Assembly: GCF_024763615.1 (NCBI RefSeq)
Contig: NC_077222.1
Coordinates: forward strand, 22,568,001-22,632,000
Length of the DNA: 64,000 bases
From: Phlebotomus papatasi
Taxonomy: Eukaryota; Arthropoda; Insecta; Diptera; Psychodidae
Direction: 5' to 3'
Positions within the stretch are counted from its first letter, which is position 1, and every line of letters starts with the position of its first letter. Positions 1 through 12,500 of this stretch are shown in pieces. The notes beneath the pieces are model-generated. The model saw only the letters and a list, made by a program, of their open reading frames with translations. It had not been told where the DNA came from and searched no databases. Position numbers and translations under genes: made by a program.

Positions 1-117
1 TCATGTTTTACCCTTGGGTATAGGCAATTCGTCGAGGGTAATGCGGATGCTGGAAAACAATTGAGTTTTCCATAAAAATAAAATTTGTGTCACTGTGCAT
101 TTTTCTCTTTTCACAAA

Positions 118-872
118 ATACCTGGGGTAGAAGTAATCACTTTCTGGGGAGGATGTAAACACCCTTTTTTCCACCCTTCAAATTAACTTTGCACCACTTT
201 CAATTATTTTAATTACTTCAGAGATATATAAAGACTGTATATTTTCAAAAAATCACTACACTTTTAACAAAGAATAATTAAAATAGCAAAAAAACTAAAA
301 GCATGCAAATCAAAGACATTTTTCAATGGATTTTCCCTATATTTTGACATCATGTGACTTTTTATTGAACACAGAGCCACCAATTTTTTCGTAGTCAATT
401 AACTAGAAATTTCGCATGAAAACAAAAAAAAATTGCCATTTATTCTACACTCACGACATCTATAATTACAGGAAAATTGCCTGTTTACATCTACCCCAAA
501 TGCTGTTTTCTATCCAATTATTAATTCTTTTGAAATAATGAGAATCTCAATTTCTCTAGCAAATGCATTAATATAATCCTAAAAGATGTAGGAAAGAACT
601 GGTATTGCTACATTTCGATTATTTTACACAGTTCTCAATTTCTAGATGGAAATCCAAATGACCAAAATAATCGAAATATTAACATTTCCGAGAAAAATGA
701 TTTTTATTTTTAAAGTACTAGGATTTTATTGACCAATTCATCTGTGTGCATGCATCCCCATGGTATCTATGAATGCTTATGGGTTTTATCCTCTGGAGTC
801 TTAAAATTAATGAAAAAATCACAGTGTTTACAACTACCCCTGTTTACTACTGCCCCAGTTCCCCCTATATCC
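118..872. repeat. Diverged inverted-repeat element
   Basis: Both ends carry a related sequence in opposite orientation: CCTGGGGTAGAAGTAA near 120, and on the other strand CTGGGGCAGTAGTAAAC ending near 860. Each is followed inward by a TGTAAACAC motif. A further internal copy of the GTTTACATCTACCCC motif lies near 482-496. The interior is AT-rich and non-coding. I infer an old, decayed MITE; the exact ends and target duplication are not recoverable by eye. Confidence 0.35.
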
Positions 873-1055
873 TTTATTTCTTTTTTTCTAATATAATTTG
901 TTTAATATTTCTGTGTAACCTAACATTTCAATTCTTATTCTAACAGTTTCCAGCCTAAGTAGGGACTAGATTTATAATATTTTTTTCATATCTATTTTAT
1001 TTGAATGTATATCCAAATTTGGATTATAAAGTTTCAATATAAACATAAAATAAAC

Positions 1056-1108
1056 GTAAAATAAACATTTCCGGAATGGTATTTTAATTTTTTCGGATTT
1101 CTATCATT
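1056..1108 (+). repeat. Fragment of the CACTGAGA MITE family (3' part)
   Basis: The block GTAAAATAAACATTTCCGG followed by AATGGTATTTTAATTTTTTCGG and a decayed TTCTCTCAGTG-like end matches the last 55 bases of the complete copies at 24170-24423, 56421-56671 and 62605-62924. Only this terminal piece is left here. Confidence 0.5.
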
Positions 1109-1163
1109 GAACCATTCCAATGGAATCATTCTATATGCATATAGTCTGTACCCTAAAGCGATC

Positions 1164-1352
1164 CTCAGACTAGAGGTTTAGTCCAGTTTCCGAAGGTCTT
1201 AGAATCCTAAATGGCAACCAATTTTATTTCTTTTTCAGAATTTAATAGGTTATTTGTCCTTAATAATCCAATCTTAAGTTAAATTGTCCAAAATACCTTG
1301 ACTGATAAGAAATTATAAAAGTTTAGCCATATGGCAAAGCCTTAGATCTGAA
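1164..1352. mobile_element. MITE, TTCAGACCTAAAG-end family (copy 1)
   Basis: A roughly 190-bp element with imperfect inverted ends. The left end reads TCAGACTAGAGGTTTAG. The right end on the other strand reads CTTCAGATCTAAGGC. It shares its whole body with copies at 18985-19175 (same orientation) and 35424-35613 (opposite orientation), including AGTTTCCGAAGGTCTTAGA and CAACCAATTTTA blocks. Non-coding and dispersed, so a non-autonomous DNA element is the natural reading. Confidence 0.6.
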
Positions 1353-1785
1353 GACTACCTATATAAGTCACTTGAAATTTTGTTGCTTTTCCTAAAAATT
1401 ATCCTTCGTTTTGGACATGGCTGCGAATAAAAGGAAATAAGCTAGAAATGGTCCTATGGTCTTTATGGGTTCAACAAGATTTTTTACGACAATCCATAAT
1501 AAAAATTATTAATTCAACATTTTATTACAATTTTATTTACCCTCACAACTGCACTGTGGTACATTTCAATTTGAGATCACGGAAATTTGGCTAAGAATAA
1601 ATTGTGGAAAAGCCAAAATCGCCCACATTTTATGTGGGAATTGTCATAGAAAATAAATATCAATAAGTTTGTATTATATATCCTCAATAGGAGTGAAATG
1701 TTGTGTAAGAAGTTGGATATAAAATAAAAGAAAGCCGATAATAAATAAATAACACCCGAAACATTTTCCGTCATGGTGTCAAGTT

Positions 1786-2474
1786 ATGTCGAGATTTGTA
1801 TCTTTCTTTTTTTTATTAACTTTTCTCATTTTGGGCCTATTAACCTATTATATGTACCTTGGGGAAGTGGAAGACCGAAAAGGGATGGTGCTGGAGAATT
1901 TATTTGGTAAACCTTTTTCCCGCCCCAAAACTCACACAGACCTCCATGGGAAAGTGCCCCATTATTCCTCGATGGTGGACATTTTCCGCGTCGTATATAA
2001 AATTGCTTTTTGTGGCAATTGTCTGGTCCTTTTTTTGTTGTTGCTTCTATGTTTTGTAGATGGTAGAAAAAAAAACTACCAACAAACATAAAACATCGTT
2101 CCCATTAATTCTTCTATTGCGTCCTTCCACGAGGAGATTTCTGTTTGCCCAGACAAGAGAGAAGAGATTTCTTTGGTGGAGGAATTGTTGAAATCACAGA
2201 CAATATCAAAACATGAGTCAACTAAAGATACTTGTTTTTCCTCCAAAGAAGTTTGCATTTTGCAGAAACAAGGTACACAGTTGTACCCATCCACAAACTT
2301 CCATCCCCTTCTCATTGCTATGTTAAGAGGATTTTCCATCATGATGCAGAAGTTGATGCTGCAAGACATTTGGTTTATGCTTGCAGAAGAAAAGATCGTT
2401 CTGCCTGCAAGAGACTGAATTGCACCAATTCTCATTAGGTTGGAGTTTTTGCACAAGTTTTCATCTTTGTACAC
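1786..2474. other. Higher-GC stretch with overlapping open frames, no recognised gene
   Basis: Several frames on both strands stay open here. The longest are 101 codons on plus (1786-2091, two hydrophobic runs at residues 5-25 and 76-92) and 132 codons on minus (2076-2474). The frames overlap one another, none resembles a family I know, and no splice sites support one over the others. The open reading is probably a side effect of slightly higher GC. If one is real, the plus frame starting MSRFVSFFFL would be a small two-pass membrane protein, but I put little weight on it. Confidence 0.15.
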
Positions 2475-2949
2475 TTACTGAAATGTCTAGTAATTGAATT
2501 TGACTCACTTGCAAAATGCTCAATGAGTGAATTTTCACCTCTAAGAAAATGTTACCTGTTTATTTGCATTTTGCACCAGGTGTCAAGAAGTAAGAAATTG
2601 CGGAGTGATGCTGTTAGCACATTCAGCAAAAGCAAGATGAAAAAAGAAACATGGTTTATTTCTGCATTTGGCACACTTCTGAATGGTTCTTGATATGCCA
2701 GAGAAGTTGGTGTTGATTTTATAGTACAAGAATTTGCACCAGAGATAAATTCAAATGCTTTTACGTATATACTTGGCGGAAAATTAACTTGAAAGTGCTA
2801 GTTGTCTTTTTCTTATGTAAATAAAACTGGAAATGAATGGAAAGTTATAATGTTATATTTCAATATTTTATTCGGAATTACACTGCTTCGGGTTCTTTAA
2901 TACTTGCTTTAGTTCACTGCAAATTTTATCAAAGTCACTTTAATCTCCT
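2475..2949. other. AT-rich intergenic or intronic DNA
   Basis: No open frame, repeat or RNA gene that I can support. Confidence 0.5.
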
Positions 2950-2951
2950 TA

Positions 2952-3834
2952 CCCCATAGCAAAAGAAAGCGGAATAGGAATAACAAGCGAAAAATTCCTT
3001 GGAATTTTCCACTATTTTTCCTTAAAAAATTCCATAGGAATTTTCCATAATAGTTCCAAGGAAAATTTAATGGATTTATGCTGGATTTTTTCTATAGAAT
3101 ACATCCATGGAAATGCTCGTGGAATTTATGTGGATTTTTCCACCAAAATAAAATGGAGAAAAAATGAAGCTGTCACATGCACCTCATGATTTTACTTCCG
3201 AATTTTATAGAAACGGCAAAGATTACGAGGATTATAATATGTTTTTATAAACCAGCAATAACGAATTGACACTTTGAGCAATAAAAAAATATTTTATTAA
3301 AACAAAAATTTTTTCCTAAAATAAATTAACATAAAAACAGCATTATTTTAGGTTGGCGACCTATTTAATGTAATCACTTCACTATTATGTACACGAAACG
3401 CAGCATCGCATAATTAATTATATTATAATTGCCACATGAATCACTAGAAACGTTTGCGGAAGGTTTGGAAACAAAATTCTAAAAGTTGTCGCAACACCAT
3501 TTTATTTGTTTGACATTTCAGAAAACTAGTGGAAAAATCCATATAAAACACTATGGAAAGATAGTGGAAATTTCCATATGTTTTTTCCAGCTTATCCCGC
3601 GGACGTTTCACGTGTGAGTTTCCATATAAATCTTCCGCGGAATACCGCGGAATTTAACGCTGGAATTCCAGCATGTCGTACTAGTAAATTCCATGGAGCA
3701 CTATGATTTCCATGGAATTTCCGGCTTTAAATTCCATAGGAAAACTTAGTGGAATTTTAGCGTCAAATTCCAGCGAATTTAGCGATTTGGACGCAAGTTT
3801 GCCATTGGAATTTTTGCGGAATTTTGCTATGGGG
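2952..3834. mobile_element. Palindromic MITE with CCCCATAGCAAAA ends
   Basis: The ends are perfect inverted repeats (CCCCATAGCAAAA against TTTTGCTATGGGG), flanked on both sides by TA (2950-2951 and 3835-3836), the mariner-type target duplication. Much of the interior is built from short inverted and direct copies of TTCCATGGAATT-like and GGAATTTTCCA-like motifs, so the whole 883 bp is partly self-complementary. It has no coding capacity. Confidence 0.7.
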
Positions 3835-4239
3835 TAGTAAGTACCGCCTACAGGTAACTTTTGGCCCTGCCCTCTGTAGTTCCTGTAACCAAATTGAAAT
3901 TTCTGAATACTAGAGCCGAGAGGTGGGGCTACACTTATATACGATTTTTTGCATATTTCTAAAGAACACATTGTCGTAACGGCCTTAACGTAATATGTTG
4001 TAGCTCTACAAAAAAATTATTAATCTAAATATACTGATTGTAAGACCCAGTTTCTTTTAGAAATATGCACCACAGCTCAACGTATCTCCAGTTTCCTCTA
4101 GTTGAGATTTTCAAGTTTACTGCTTCAAATACAGAATTGAATTTTGAACTAAAAAATAATTACCGGTTTAAAATCGCTTCATTACTTAATTAATATCAGT
4201 TTAGATTTTAGACTATCATAAATTGGGGATCAGGAATCT

Positions 4240-4740
4240 TCGTTTTTTCCATTTTGCTTTTTACACTTTTGTTTTTCCCAGTTTGTCTTTGGAATCTTTG
4301 TCTTCGGCAATTTTTATTTTTTTGGAAACTTTGTCTTTGGAAATCTTGTCTTTTAACATTTTGCAAAATTACCGGAAATTTTGTCTGTGACACATTTTGC
4401 ACAAGTATGTTTTATAACTTTCCAAAAATTTCCCTTTTCTCAGAAAATTTCCCTTTGCCCCAAAGGACGAAACTAAAAACTTCCCAAAACACAGAAAATT
4501 TCCCTTTGTCCCAAAGAACGAAACTAAAAATTTTCCAAAACTAAAATTAAAAATTTCCCAAAACACAGAAAATTTCCCTTTGCCCCAAAGAACGAAACTA
4601 AAAATTTCCTAAAACGCAGAAAAGTTCCCTTTGCCCCAAATGACGAAACTAAAAACATTCCCAAAACACAGAAAATTTCCCTTTGACCCGACAGGCGATA
4701 CTGATAACTTCCCAAAACACGGAAAATTTCCCTTGAAAGA
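4240..4740. repeat. Minisatellite, about 51-54 bp unit
   Basis: Five to six imperfect tandem copies of a unit containing CAGAAAATTTCCCTTTGCC, CCAAAGAACGAAACTAAAA and TTCCCAAAACA. Unit starts are near 4441, 4492, 4566, 4617, 4671 and 4721; one interval is 74 bp because of a small insertion. A more degraded array built on TTTGTCTTTGGAA lies just upstream (4260-4370). Minus-strand frames through it read as a repeated GNFLCFGKFLVS-like peptide, which is a by-product of the repeat. Confidence 0.7.
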
Positions 4741-4859
4741 GGGTTCGAAGGCCTTTTCAATGAATCCAAAACTCTTCGAATTGGATGACAAATACGCTTT
4801 CTAGAACTGTTTAAGTCTTCAATTTGAAAATAAAAAAAATATCGTTAATACCGGTGTTA

Positions 4860-6360
4860 GTGAATGAACTAATTCCAGGTCAACTTTTCGTTAAGGCAGG
4901 ACAAAGAGAAAACTGATTGATGTCACACACTCGTTATTTGTGGAATGGTAGAATTAACAAGACAGAAGTCTGCCTCGCAAATCGTCCTTTGACATCGATT
5001 TTGGGTACATATCTGTCTATTATCAGTTTACTACTACTATAAATCAGAAAGCTATTCCTAAATTTAAAAAAAAATGATTGAAGTCCGTATTTTAGAGATT
5101 TTTGACATCAATAACAAGCTTTTACAAATTATTAAAAATGAAATATGTGGAAAAGATATATCGATTACCGATTCATAACCGATTGGGAATGATGCAAATG
5201 GCTAGGAAATTTCATAACCTACCCAAATTTGACTAAATAGATTGTTAAAAAAAGCCCGAAAAAGCTCTTCTGAATGATTGAACTTTCACGATCCACAAAA
5301 AGCCTAATTGCAGGAGCTTTTAAAATTAACTAAAAAGTAAGGTTTTAGAGCGGTGGAAGCAAGTAAAGGGAAAGTAGAAAAAATGTCTGCAGATAGTCCA
5401 TTTAGTGAGGGAAAGTTGAAATATTTTATCCTTTGAGCTTTAGATGGGTTACATTACCTTAATTCTAGGACTTCAGGATTCATCGATCCGATCTATTATG
5501 TCCGGTCAGTAAAAACTATTTTTCAGTGCTCGAATTAAAGATAAGCCTCCGAAAAACAGGGGTACAAAGTCACCTACGGAGTCCAAAGCCCCCTGTATCT
5601 TCAATAATCTCATTTCGTGTTTATGCAGTAAAATAAAAGAGTAAATTTTGTATATCGCCTAATTTGGACCCTAGGAATTCATTGGTAATAGTGGTAATAG
5701 TCCTAATAGTCCTAGATTTCAGAGATTTTTTGGTCACCTTACGTGACAAGGTCAAAAATATGTTTTTCGTATGAAGACGCTAAATGGCGAGAGACAGCAG
5801 CTTGGAATATTACCCCTGTCCCAAACCTCCCCGGTCTCCCCTAGTAGCGCAAGAACTAGTTTAACTTCAACTAAGGATATGCCTTTTCAAATTATTATTA
5901 AATAGTTATTACAACTAAATTACATATAAATAAATGATTTAGTTCTTACACTAAACAGGATTTTTCTGAAAGGTGTATTTTATATTTGCCGCTACCATAT
6001 TCTCTTTGTCTAACAAATATTTTCTTTCCAATCATTTGCCAATAGTAAAGAGTACCAAACTTTTCTAAGAGTGTAGTTGTTGTAATATTAATTTCAAATC
6101 TCAGGATTAGCCATAAGGCTCAACTTCTCTAATTTCTAATCATTCAAAAAAAAAAGGAAAAAATGGAGAAATTTGATTTATGATTGAATTATTAAAGGCA
6201 AATGACCTGTAAAGGCCTAGTTACTTAAGTGGGCCGAACCCCTAGTCTGAAAACGGTCTAATGTGTGGATCTACACATAGTATTACATAATTTATATAAA
6301 TAGCTCTAATTCGTTAATTAAATTTAACTTTAATACTTTAAAATAATTAATGAAATTGTT
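4860..6360. other. AT-rich DNA without recognisable features
   Basis: No gene seen. Minor items only: a short GGTAATAGT/CCTAATAGT direct repeat at 5682-5714, and a C-rich patch at 5815-5846 ending in CCCCTAGTA that resembles one isolated end of the GGGGAAAG-type MITEs. Confidence 0.4.
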
Positions 6361-7800
6361 TCTTACTTCAAGTATTTAATAGCAGTTCTTTTAACAGAAT
6401 GCATCTCTGAATTTTCTCGAAATTGTCACTGCACAATATATAACTTATTGTCCTTACTTCAATTGTAAGTGAAGCATTTCCGTGCTGAAAGTTCATTTGT
6501 GTTTCGGTTGAAACAAACAAATAAAACTTGAATACAAACAACCCAATTGCTAATTTGTCCGTTGTGGCAAGACGCTTAAGATGTAGCTGAGAAGAATTAG
6601 TATATTGGATGGGAAACGTCCCCGTAGGAGACGGTCTCTGTCTTAATCCAGTTACTTGATGCTTGAAAAAGGAAACTTTTGTCATCCTTTGGGAATTTAG
6701 TCACGTCCCGAACGTAATGGCTTGTGGTGTTGAATTTGAATTTACTTCAGTTGGCAAAGCCACAATACTACGACAGAAATGTGCACACCTTGAGTCTTTT
6801 ATACCATTCGTAAATGGCCAAATCGTGGGACTATCATGGGTGATCCTTATATAAATGTTTCATCAAGTTAACAAGTCATTATTCTTTGCCTGATCCACAC
6901 ATCTACTCAACTTGTCTTCTTACCTTCATCCAGGTGTATTTATTCTGTTGATGAATTTGAATTTCCGCATGGTGGGATATCAAATGCTTCACCAAAGTAA
7001 AATTGAGTCTTATCCCGATGGATGAATAGGGTTATATTCCTATTTGGGGTTTAGCTGTCTAAGATGCTTATTGACATGTTTCCCTTTTGATTGACACAAC
7101 TTCATAGTGCTTTGGACATGTCCCCAAAATTCTTGACATCTACCCTCACCCTGGCCTCAATCAAATACAACTTCTACCTCCTTCTACATTTCTCATCTAC
7201 CAATTTTGCAATTCAAACACTTCCAAATGACACAGAGCTGAAGACCTCTGAGTTTGAGGAACCCAAAGAGTAAATTCACATCTGCAGATTAATGAGAGAA
7301 AGAAAGTGCGACGACAACTTTACTTCACTTCACATCACTCATAATTAGATATAATCAAATGTAAAGTTTAATCCTGGATGGGCCATCATGTCATATGCAG
7401 GAACTTGTTGTCTTCCTTCTTCCTCTCTCAATCTGCACAGCTGGAAGTTGTTAACATAGTCTGCACAGTATATAAAATAAAGTGTTAAGTGATTAATAGA
7501 TGTGGCAAATTTTAGAAAATTTAATTAAATTTGTGAATAATATCCAATTTTGTTTTCGAGTGACAAGAAGAATGTTCAATGCATCATTATGTAAAATCTA
7601 TTGGTGCAGAGTCCTTCTCAGCCGCCTAACTTTTCCAATTAATGAACTGCTGAAGTTTTGTGAAAATTTAATTTTAAACATTGTTCCGATAGATTCACAT
7701 TGCAACTGGTAATACGTGTCAATTTGATTTTGAATTGAATTTTGTGGACAAAGAAATCCGACTTTCACAACAATTTTGGAAGACTATGTTTTCGCATGGA
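6360..7800. other. Unassigned sequence of slightly higher GC
   Basis: Several short open frames exist on both strands, at most 105 codons (6368-6685, minus). None is recognisable and none has convincing splice signals. No repeat copies of this stretch were noticed elsewhere in the window. Confidence 0.3.
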
Positions 7801-7881
7801 TCAGCAATTGTCGTAACTTCGCGAGGTCTCAGTTGGATGTTGCATATTGAGGACGTAGAATGTTTTTTTCTCAGGCCAGTA

Positions 7882-8097
7882 GGGGAAAGTACTCTCCCTT
7901 CGAACGTTCATGCCTTCGAATAATGTGAATTTTCTTTTATTTTTCCTAAGAGACTTACACATTTCTATTAAATATTAGGTGGCTTTATCATCAATTGTTG
8001 ATAATTCCGTAATAATTTAGTGTAAATCTCTTACGAAAAGCATAAGAATTTTACATTATTCGAAGGCATAACCGTTCGAAGGGAGAGAACTTTCCCC
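7882..8097. mobile_element. MITE, GGGGAAAGTACTC-end family (copy 1)
   Basis: A 216-bp element with long inverted arms. The left arm runs GGGGAAAGTACTCTCCC, TTCGAACGTTCATGCC, TTCGAATAATG; the right arm is its complement. TA flanks both sides (7880-7881, 8098-8099). The internal AGAGACTTACAC motif is also inverted. A second copy at 56386-56858 is interrupted by another MITE. Confidence 0.85.
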
Positions 8098-8159
8098 TAC
8101 GCGAAATAAGCTCAAAAAATCAATGAATTTCTTAATCGTTCTTCACTGTGCAAAAAAGA

Positions 8160-8645
8160 TGTAAAGGGAGGGGTACCACGGATTGGAATGTTAAGAGACG
8201 CACTAGGTGTTTTTTTTATATAACATTTGGTATTGTCCAAACTCCGTTTTGAGCAGAGCTCGGAGGCTAGAGGAGGAAATTATTCCGAATAGCTCAGAAT
8301 AATTCCCTGCTCTTTGAGTGGCTCTAGGAGCTTCCGCCGAACCTGGTTGAGTTGTCCCCGGCGTCTTATGACAGCCTCTAATCATTGGCTAAAGAGCCTC
8401 AGGTATAGGGCAAAAATACCACGGAGAAGCAACGAACAATTGCCTATCCGAGGAAGGGCAGAAATATCTGCACGCAACTCGGCTATGGTAAGCCTCAATG
8501 CAGGATCTTAGTAGAAGATTCACTAGGAATCTCTCTGAAGAGCCGTCTCTGATTGCCATTGGAGGCAACGGGAGCTGGGCCGTTGATTACTTAGGTACGC
8601 AAGTGCCGCTGATCGGATAGGCCCTGGACCTTGAGAAAAACGCCC
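8160..8645. other. GC-rich unclassified segment abutting the piggyBac element
   Basis: Clearly higher GC than its surroundings and full of interrupted frames. I could not match it to a transposase, reverse transcriptase or host gene. A fragment of a retroelement or LTR is possible, given its position among mobile elements, but no terminal repeats or primer site were seen. Confidence 0.25.
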
Positions 8646-8657
8646 TTGAAAAGAAAA

Positions 8658-8661
8658 TTAA
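8658..8661. other. piggyBac target duplication, left (TTAA)
   Basis: TTAA directly abuts the left terminal repeat CCCTTTAAG. The partner TTAA lies at 10037-10040. Confidence 0.8.
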
Positions 8662-10036
8662 CCCTTTAAGAACGAGAAGCTTTCCGCTGAGCGAAATTCA
8701 ATGAAATCAATTTTCCCTCAATATTTTAGCCTAAATAACAGATTTACGGTTAAAAAGAAATTTTCCCATCCCTAGAATTCCTGGAAAACTATGGGTCATA
8801 TATGACCCAATCGTCCTTAAAGGTAAAAAAACACAACATTTTCCAGACGACTTGTTTACTCATTTGCTCTGTTATTTCTGAAGGATAAATGACTCGAATA
8901 TATTTGTAATAATAAAAAGTATTAAGAGTACGAGTTAAACGATGAAAAATTAATTTTAAAAAATCTCATTAAATTTTTGGTCTCAAAGAATCTTGAAGAC
9001 TGGTACACAAAAACAATAATTGTTAATGAAAAAATGTGTTATTGTTTACTTCATTTTTAATTTTATGATATTCATCGCAACAAATTTCGCATACTGGTAA
9101 GGTAACACAGAGATAAATGTCGCATATACTTCACAAATACAATTGGTCTTATAATCCTTTTTTTTCTAATAGCACCATGTGCACCTGCGCCTTTCCTCAG
9201 TTTTCTTCAAAACATGTTTCATGGTAATGGGTAGGTGCAATGTTAGTTGTCTCTGCGAATTTCAGACGTTGATGCGTTCTCGATGAAACTTCAAAGTCCA
9301 CTTCATCCACGTCTTGTTCTAAGTATATTTTGTCGCTTTCGTTCAGGATAAAATTGTCGTCTGTGCATTATGTGGATGATTTCATGGTCTTTGATTTTGA
9401 TTTTTTCTTCCATTTTTGAAGTCATCTACAAGAGTAAAAAGTTATGAATTTATAACATTTACGTAGAAGTATTTTATAAATTATTAGAATATTACCTGCT
9501 TCAGTCAGTATTGCGCACTGGGAAATCTCAGTTAAATGATATTATCACACAATATTACACGAATAATTGACAATTTTGCGCACACATAAACAAAAACATG
9601 AAACATTCTGACCTCAAAACTTGGAAAATCCATTCGGTATTTTTTTTTACCTTTATGGACGATTGGGTCATATATGATCCATGAAAATTATGAAGTTTTC
9701 CTGAAAATACCAATAAAAATTTTTACTTTGTTGGAAATATTATATTATATATAGTTATTACAATTTCTAGTCCCAAGAGGTTTTTACTTAAAAAAAATTA
9801 GAAATATTAAAAATATTAAAATTCAAGCACCACTGTGAAAATTTGAAAATTCGTCATTTTTGAACTTAAATATTTTTTATTATAGCAAGTGGCTGGAGAT
9901 TTGCAAAAAATATCCTAGATTCCTTCATCTTTCTACTTTGCGATTAGGTACAAACATTAGAAAGAAATAACTTCAGGTAGTAAGGAAAAATTATTTTATC
10001 TATGGGTCCACGGGTGACTCAGTCGTCCTTAAAGGG
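8662..10036. mobile_element. piggyBac-type element, internally deleted
   Basis: A 1375-bp element flanked on both sides by TTAA, the piggyBac superfamily target site. The terminal inverted repeats are CCCTTTAAGAACGA (left) and CCCTTTAAGGACGA (right, read inward), differing at one base. Inside, the sequence GGGTCATATATGACCCA next to ATCGTCCTTAAAGG occurs at about 8796-8822 and, inverted, at about 9648-9677; a diverged version lies at the right end, so there are subterminal repeats. The minus strand carries remnants of the transposase N-terminal acidic region and C-terminal cysteine-rich domain with the catalytic middle missing. This is the pattern expected of a non-autonomous deletion derivative. 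Confidence 0.85.
9045..9400 (-). pseudogene. piggyBac transposase remnant (C-terminal cysteine-rich domain)
   Basis: On the minus strand from 9222 downward, one frame reads KKTEERRRCTWCY, a stop, then KKKDYKTNCIC. After a frameshift it reads CDIYLCVTLPVCEICC and DEYHK. This matches the zinc-binding C-terminus of piggyBac transposases, which bind the element ends through a Cys-rich finger finishing in a CxxC...YH pattern. Upstream (about 9400-9230, minus) a third frame reads an acidic stretch (DDNFILNESDKIYLEQDVD) that resembles the transposase N-terminus. The DDD catalytic core is absent. At least two frameshifts and one stop make it non-functional. The terminal repeats and TTAA sites around it support the assignment. 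Confidence 0.75.
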
Positions 10037-10040
10037 TTAA

Positions 10041-11880
10041 GGCAATTACTCTTCATGTGTAGTGCCGCTGTACTCTGCTGGTAACTGAGATGACTGGAAA
10101 CACTCTCATTGACTGCTGGCTTTAATCTGATTTATTATTTAAATTTTTACATCTTTTATACTAATATTTAGCTATTTCACACTTCAAGCACTGTCCTAAA
10201 AATATCAATTTCCTAATTAATTGGCCTAGTTTTGCAATTTCTTATGCCCTATATCATGTCTTTACAGAAAATTTGCTGACAGATTGCGTGAATTGTTGTT
10301 TTCCCGGTGTCGTCTTTGAGTATTGCCGGGTGACCCACTTATTGATGGGAAATCTGGGAATTTTACATATTTTAAATCTTCAATAGTTCGTAAACTATTA
10401 AATTTTTTTTTATTCTAATTTAGCAAATATATTTTTGAATAGTTCAAAAATAGTTTGCTAATGATTAAAAATCTATTTAGCATCCGCAAATGGGTTAAAT
10501 TTGATCCTAAAAGTGTGAAATTTTGCTATTTTTGCTACTTTAAGGAAAAACAGCTCAACTTATTCTTTTAATATTAGCCAAACTTAAATCTAAATTAGGA
10601 TTTCATGAATGAATCCTTGGGATTAAGTGTCCTGAAAATAGTTTGGTATAAATTTCATTCCAGGATTCATTCTAGAAATCCTTGAAATTCCAGGTTAAAT
10701 ATTCATATAAATTTGGAATTTTCAAGAGCAAAATTGCACAAACTAACTTTGATACTTTAAGAAAATTAGAGGTCCTCAAAGGATTAGATATTATTGTCCT
10801 GTTAGTTAAGGACCTAGAAAATATGTTGGGACTAGTTTCGACCCTTTAGTTCTTGTAGTAAGGAAGATATTGGGTATTGCAATCAATAATCAGTCATCAA
10901 TGTTTATGGGTCTTGAGGTGTTAATTTTTTGCAACCTGCGAGGAAGTGCTAACTAAAGGTTGTACTCTAAGTCTGAAGGACTAGTTTTTCTCACAGAATG
11001 TTTAAGGAATTAACAATAAAATAAATCAATAAACTTAAATTGAATGATAATTTTCCCTACATCATAAGTGCTTGAAGTGAGGTTATCAGTAACGCCTGTT
11101 CATTTTTTGTACAAAATGCATGAAAAACAAAATGTGAAATACGAAGTTTCCATATCCCTCTAAATATATTACTTAAACATTTTTGATTATTCCGCATATT
11201 CATGTTCATCCTGAACAGGTAATATTAGTGATTTATTTAATTATCTTGGTGTATTTTCATTAATTAATTAAAACAAGTGTAATTATTGTAAGGAATCACT
11301 GTGTTCTACGGATCGGAAGGAACTTAATTACATGGTCTGCAGATAATTTATTCTAGAGGTTAAATTAATTTGAGTCTTATGAAAGCTATTGGTTTACATC
11401 CAAAAAAGAAAAAGAATCTTCCTAAACAAATCTTACTCAAACGGTCAAACAAATAACACATCTTTAAAGTAATTTAAACTGTTTACAATTTTAAAACCGA
11501 AAATAAGCGAAAAAAATCAGAATACTTTCAATAGGGCATAAAATTGCAATAAAATTATTTATAAAGATGATCAAGAATAGTGCTTTCAATATTTATGCAT
11601 TTGCAAGAAACGCAGCAATAAATCCTGTAAAGTGTATTTTCTGCAAACCATCGAATCAAGTAAATAGGATTGTCTGTCTGATGTTCTGAGTGCAGTTAGG
11701 GCTTTTGTGATTCAATTCTAAATGCATTTTCAATGGAAAACTCTTCGCCAAAGAATTCATCATTATAGGGAAAATCACTGTGGTTTCCTTCATTCAGTCC
11801 TCAATAATGCTGAAGAGGATTGGATTATTGAGTAAAATCAAATTAATGATGCTCATACACTTCAACATCCCATCCTAACT
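10041..11880. other. AT-rich DNA without recognisable features
   Basis: No open frame above background, no tandem repeat and no inverted-repeat element recognised. It could be intronic or intergenic. Confidence 0.4.
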
Positions 11881-12500
11881 TAATCACTATGGTATTTCGA
11901 CAATGAAAAATATGTCACACCCTCTCCATACTCTTTCCATTGTGCTACTGGAATGTGATTCAAGAGAAATTGGAGCTTTGCATAAATTATGTGCTCTGAC
12001 AAGTGTTACAGATTTTGCTATAATGTGCGATACGTTATTATTGTTGCCAGCAAAGAAGTGACAAAGAAGTGCTCTCGAGTGGCACTTGAGGGATGGCAAA
12101 AGTCTTGGGCGACGCGACGAGTGAATCAGTTCATTTGTGGCTCCGTAATAAGACTTTTTGCCTTACTGAGGTTCCTGGATGTGAAGAGCATCAGCCGTGG
12201 CTGTGAATATATGCCAAGAGAGTTCCCTACAATGAGGCTAAGTCAATTTCTGCACCATCTCAAATGGATGAGAGTGACTCTGGCACTTTTCGCTGGGAAA
12301 AGTTTGAATGTGCCTCTACTCGAGGTGGTGAAAAGTAGTTCTACCATTGAGAAGAAAATCATCTCACAAGACCAACTTCTGACACTCTAGCGTTGGGGAC
12401 AACAGGCAAGTGGTCAGACAATGAGTCGCCCATCACGAATTTTCGGCAAAGAGAACAGCCTCAGAGATACCACAATCATGGCGAGAACATTTCCACATAT
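11880..12500. other. Higher-GC island with a 133-codon open frame
   Basis: A compact island of unique-looking sequence between AT-rich flanks. The longest frame (11989-12390, plus) is basic and unrecognised, with neither a strong acceptor nor a donor at its edges. I cannot tell a coding exon from a conserved non-coding block. It is not a copy of any other sequence in the window. Confidence 0.25.

Noticed and set aside
4208..4791. Overlapping frames with repeated GKFLVSSFGAKGNF-like peptides
   Set aside because: They arise from the 51-54 bp minisatellite. Unit lengths are not kept as multiples of three, so no single frame is preserved.
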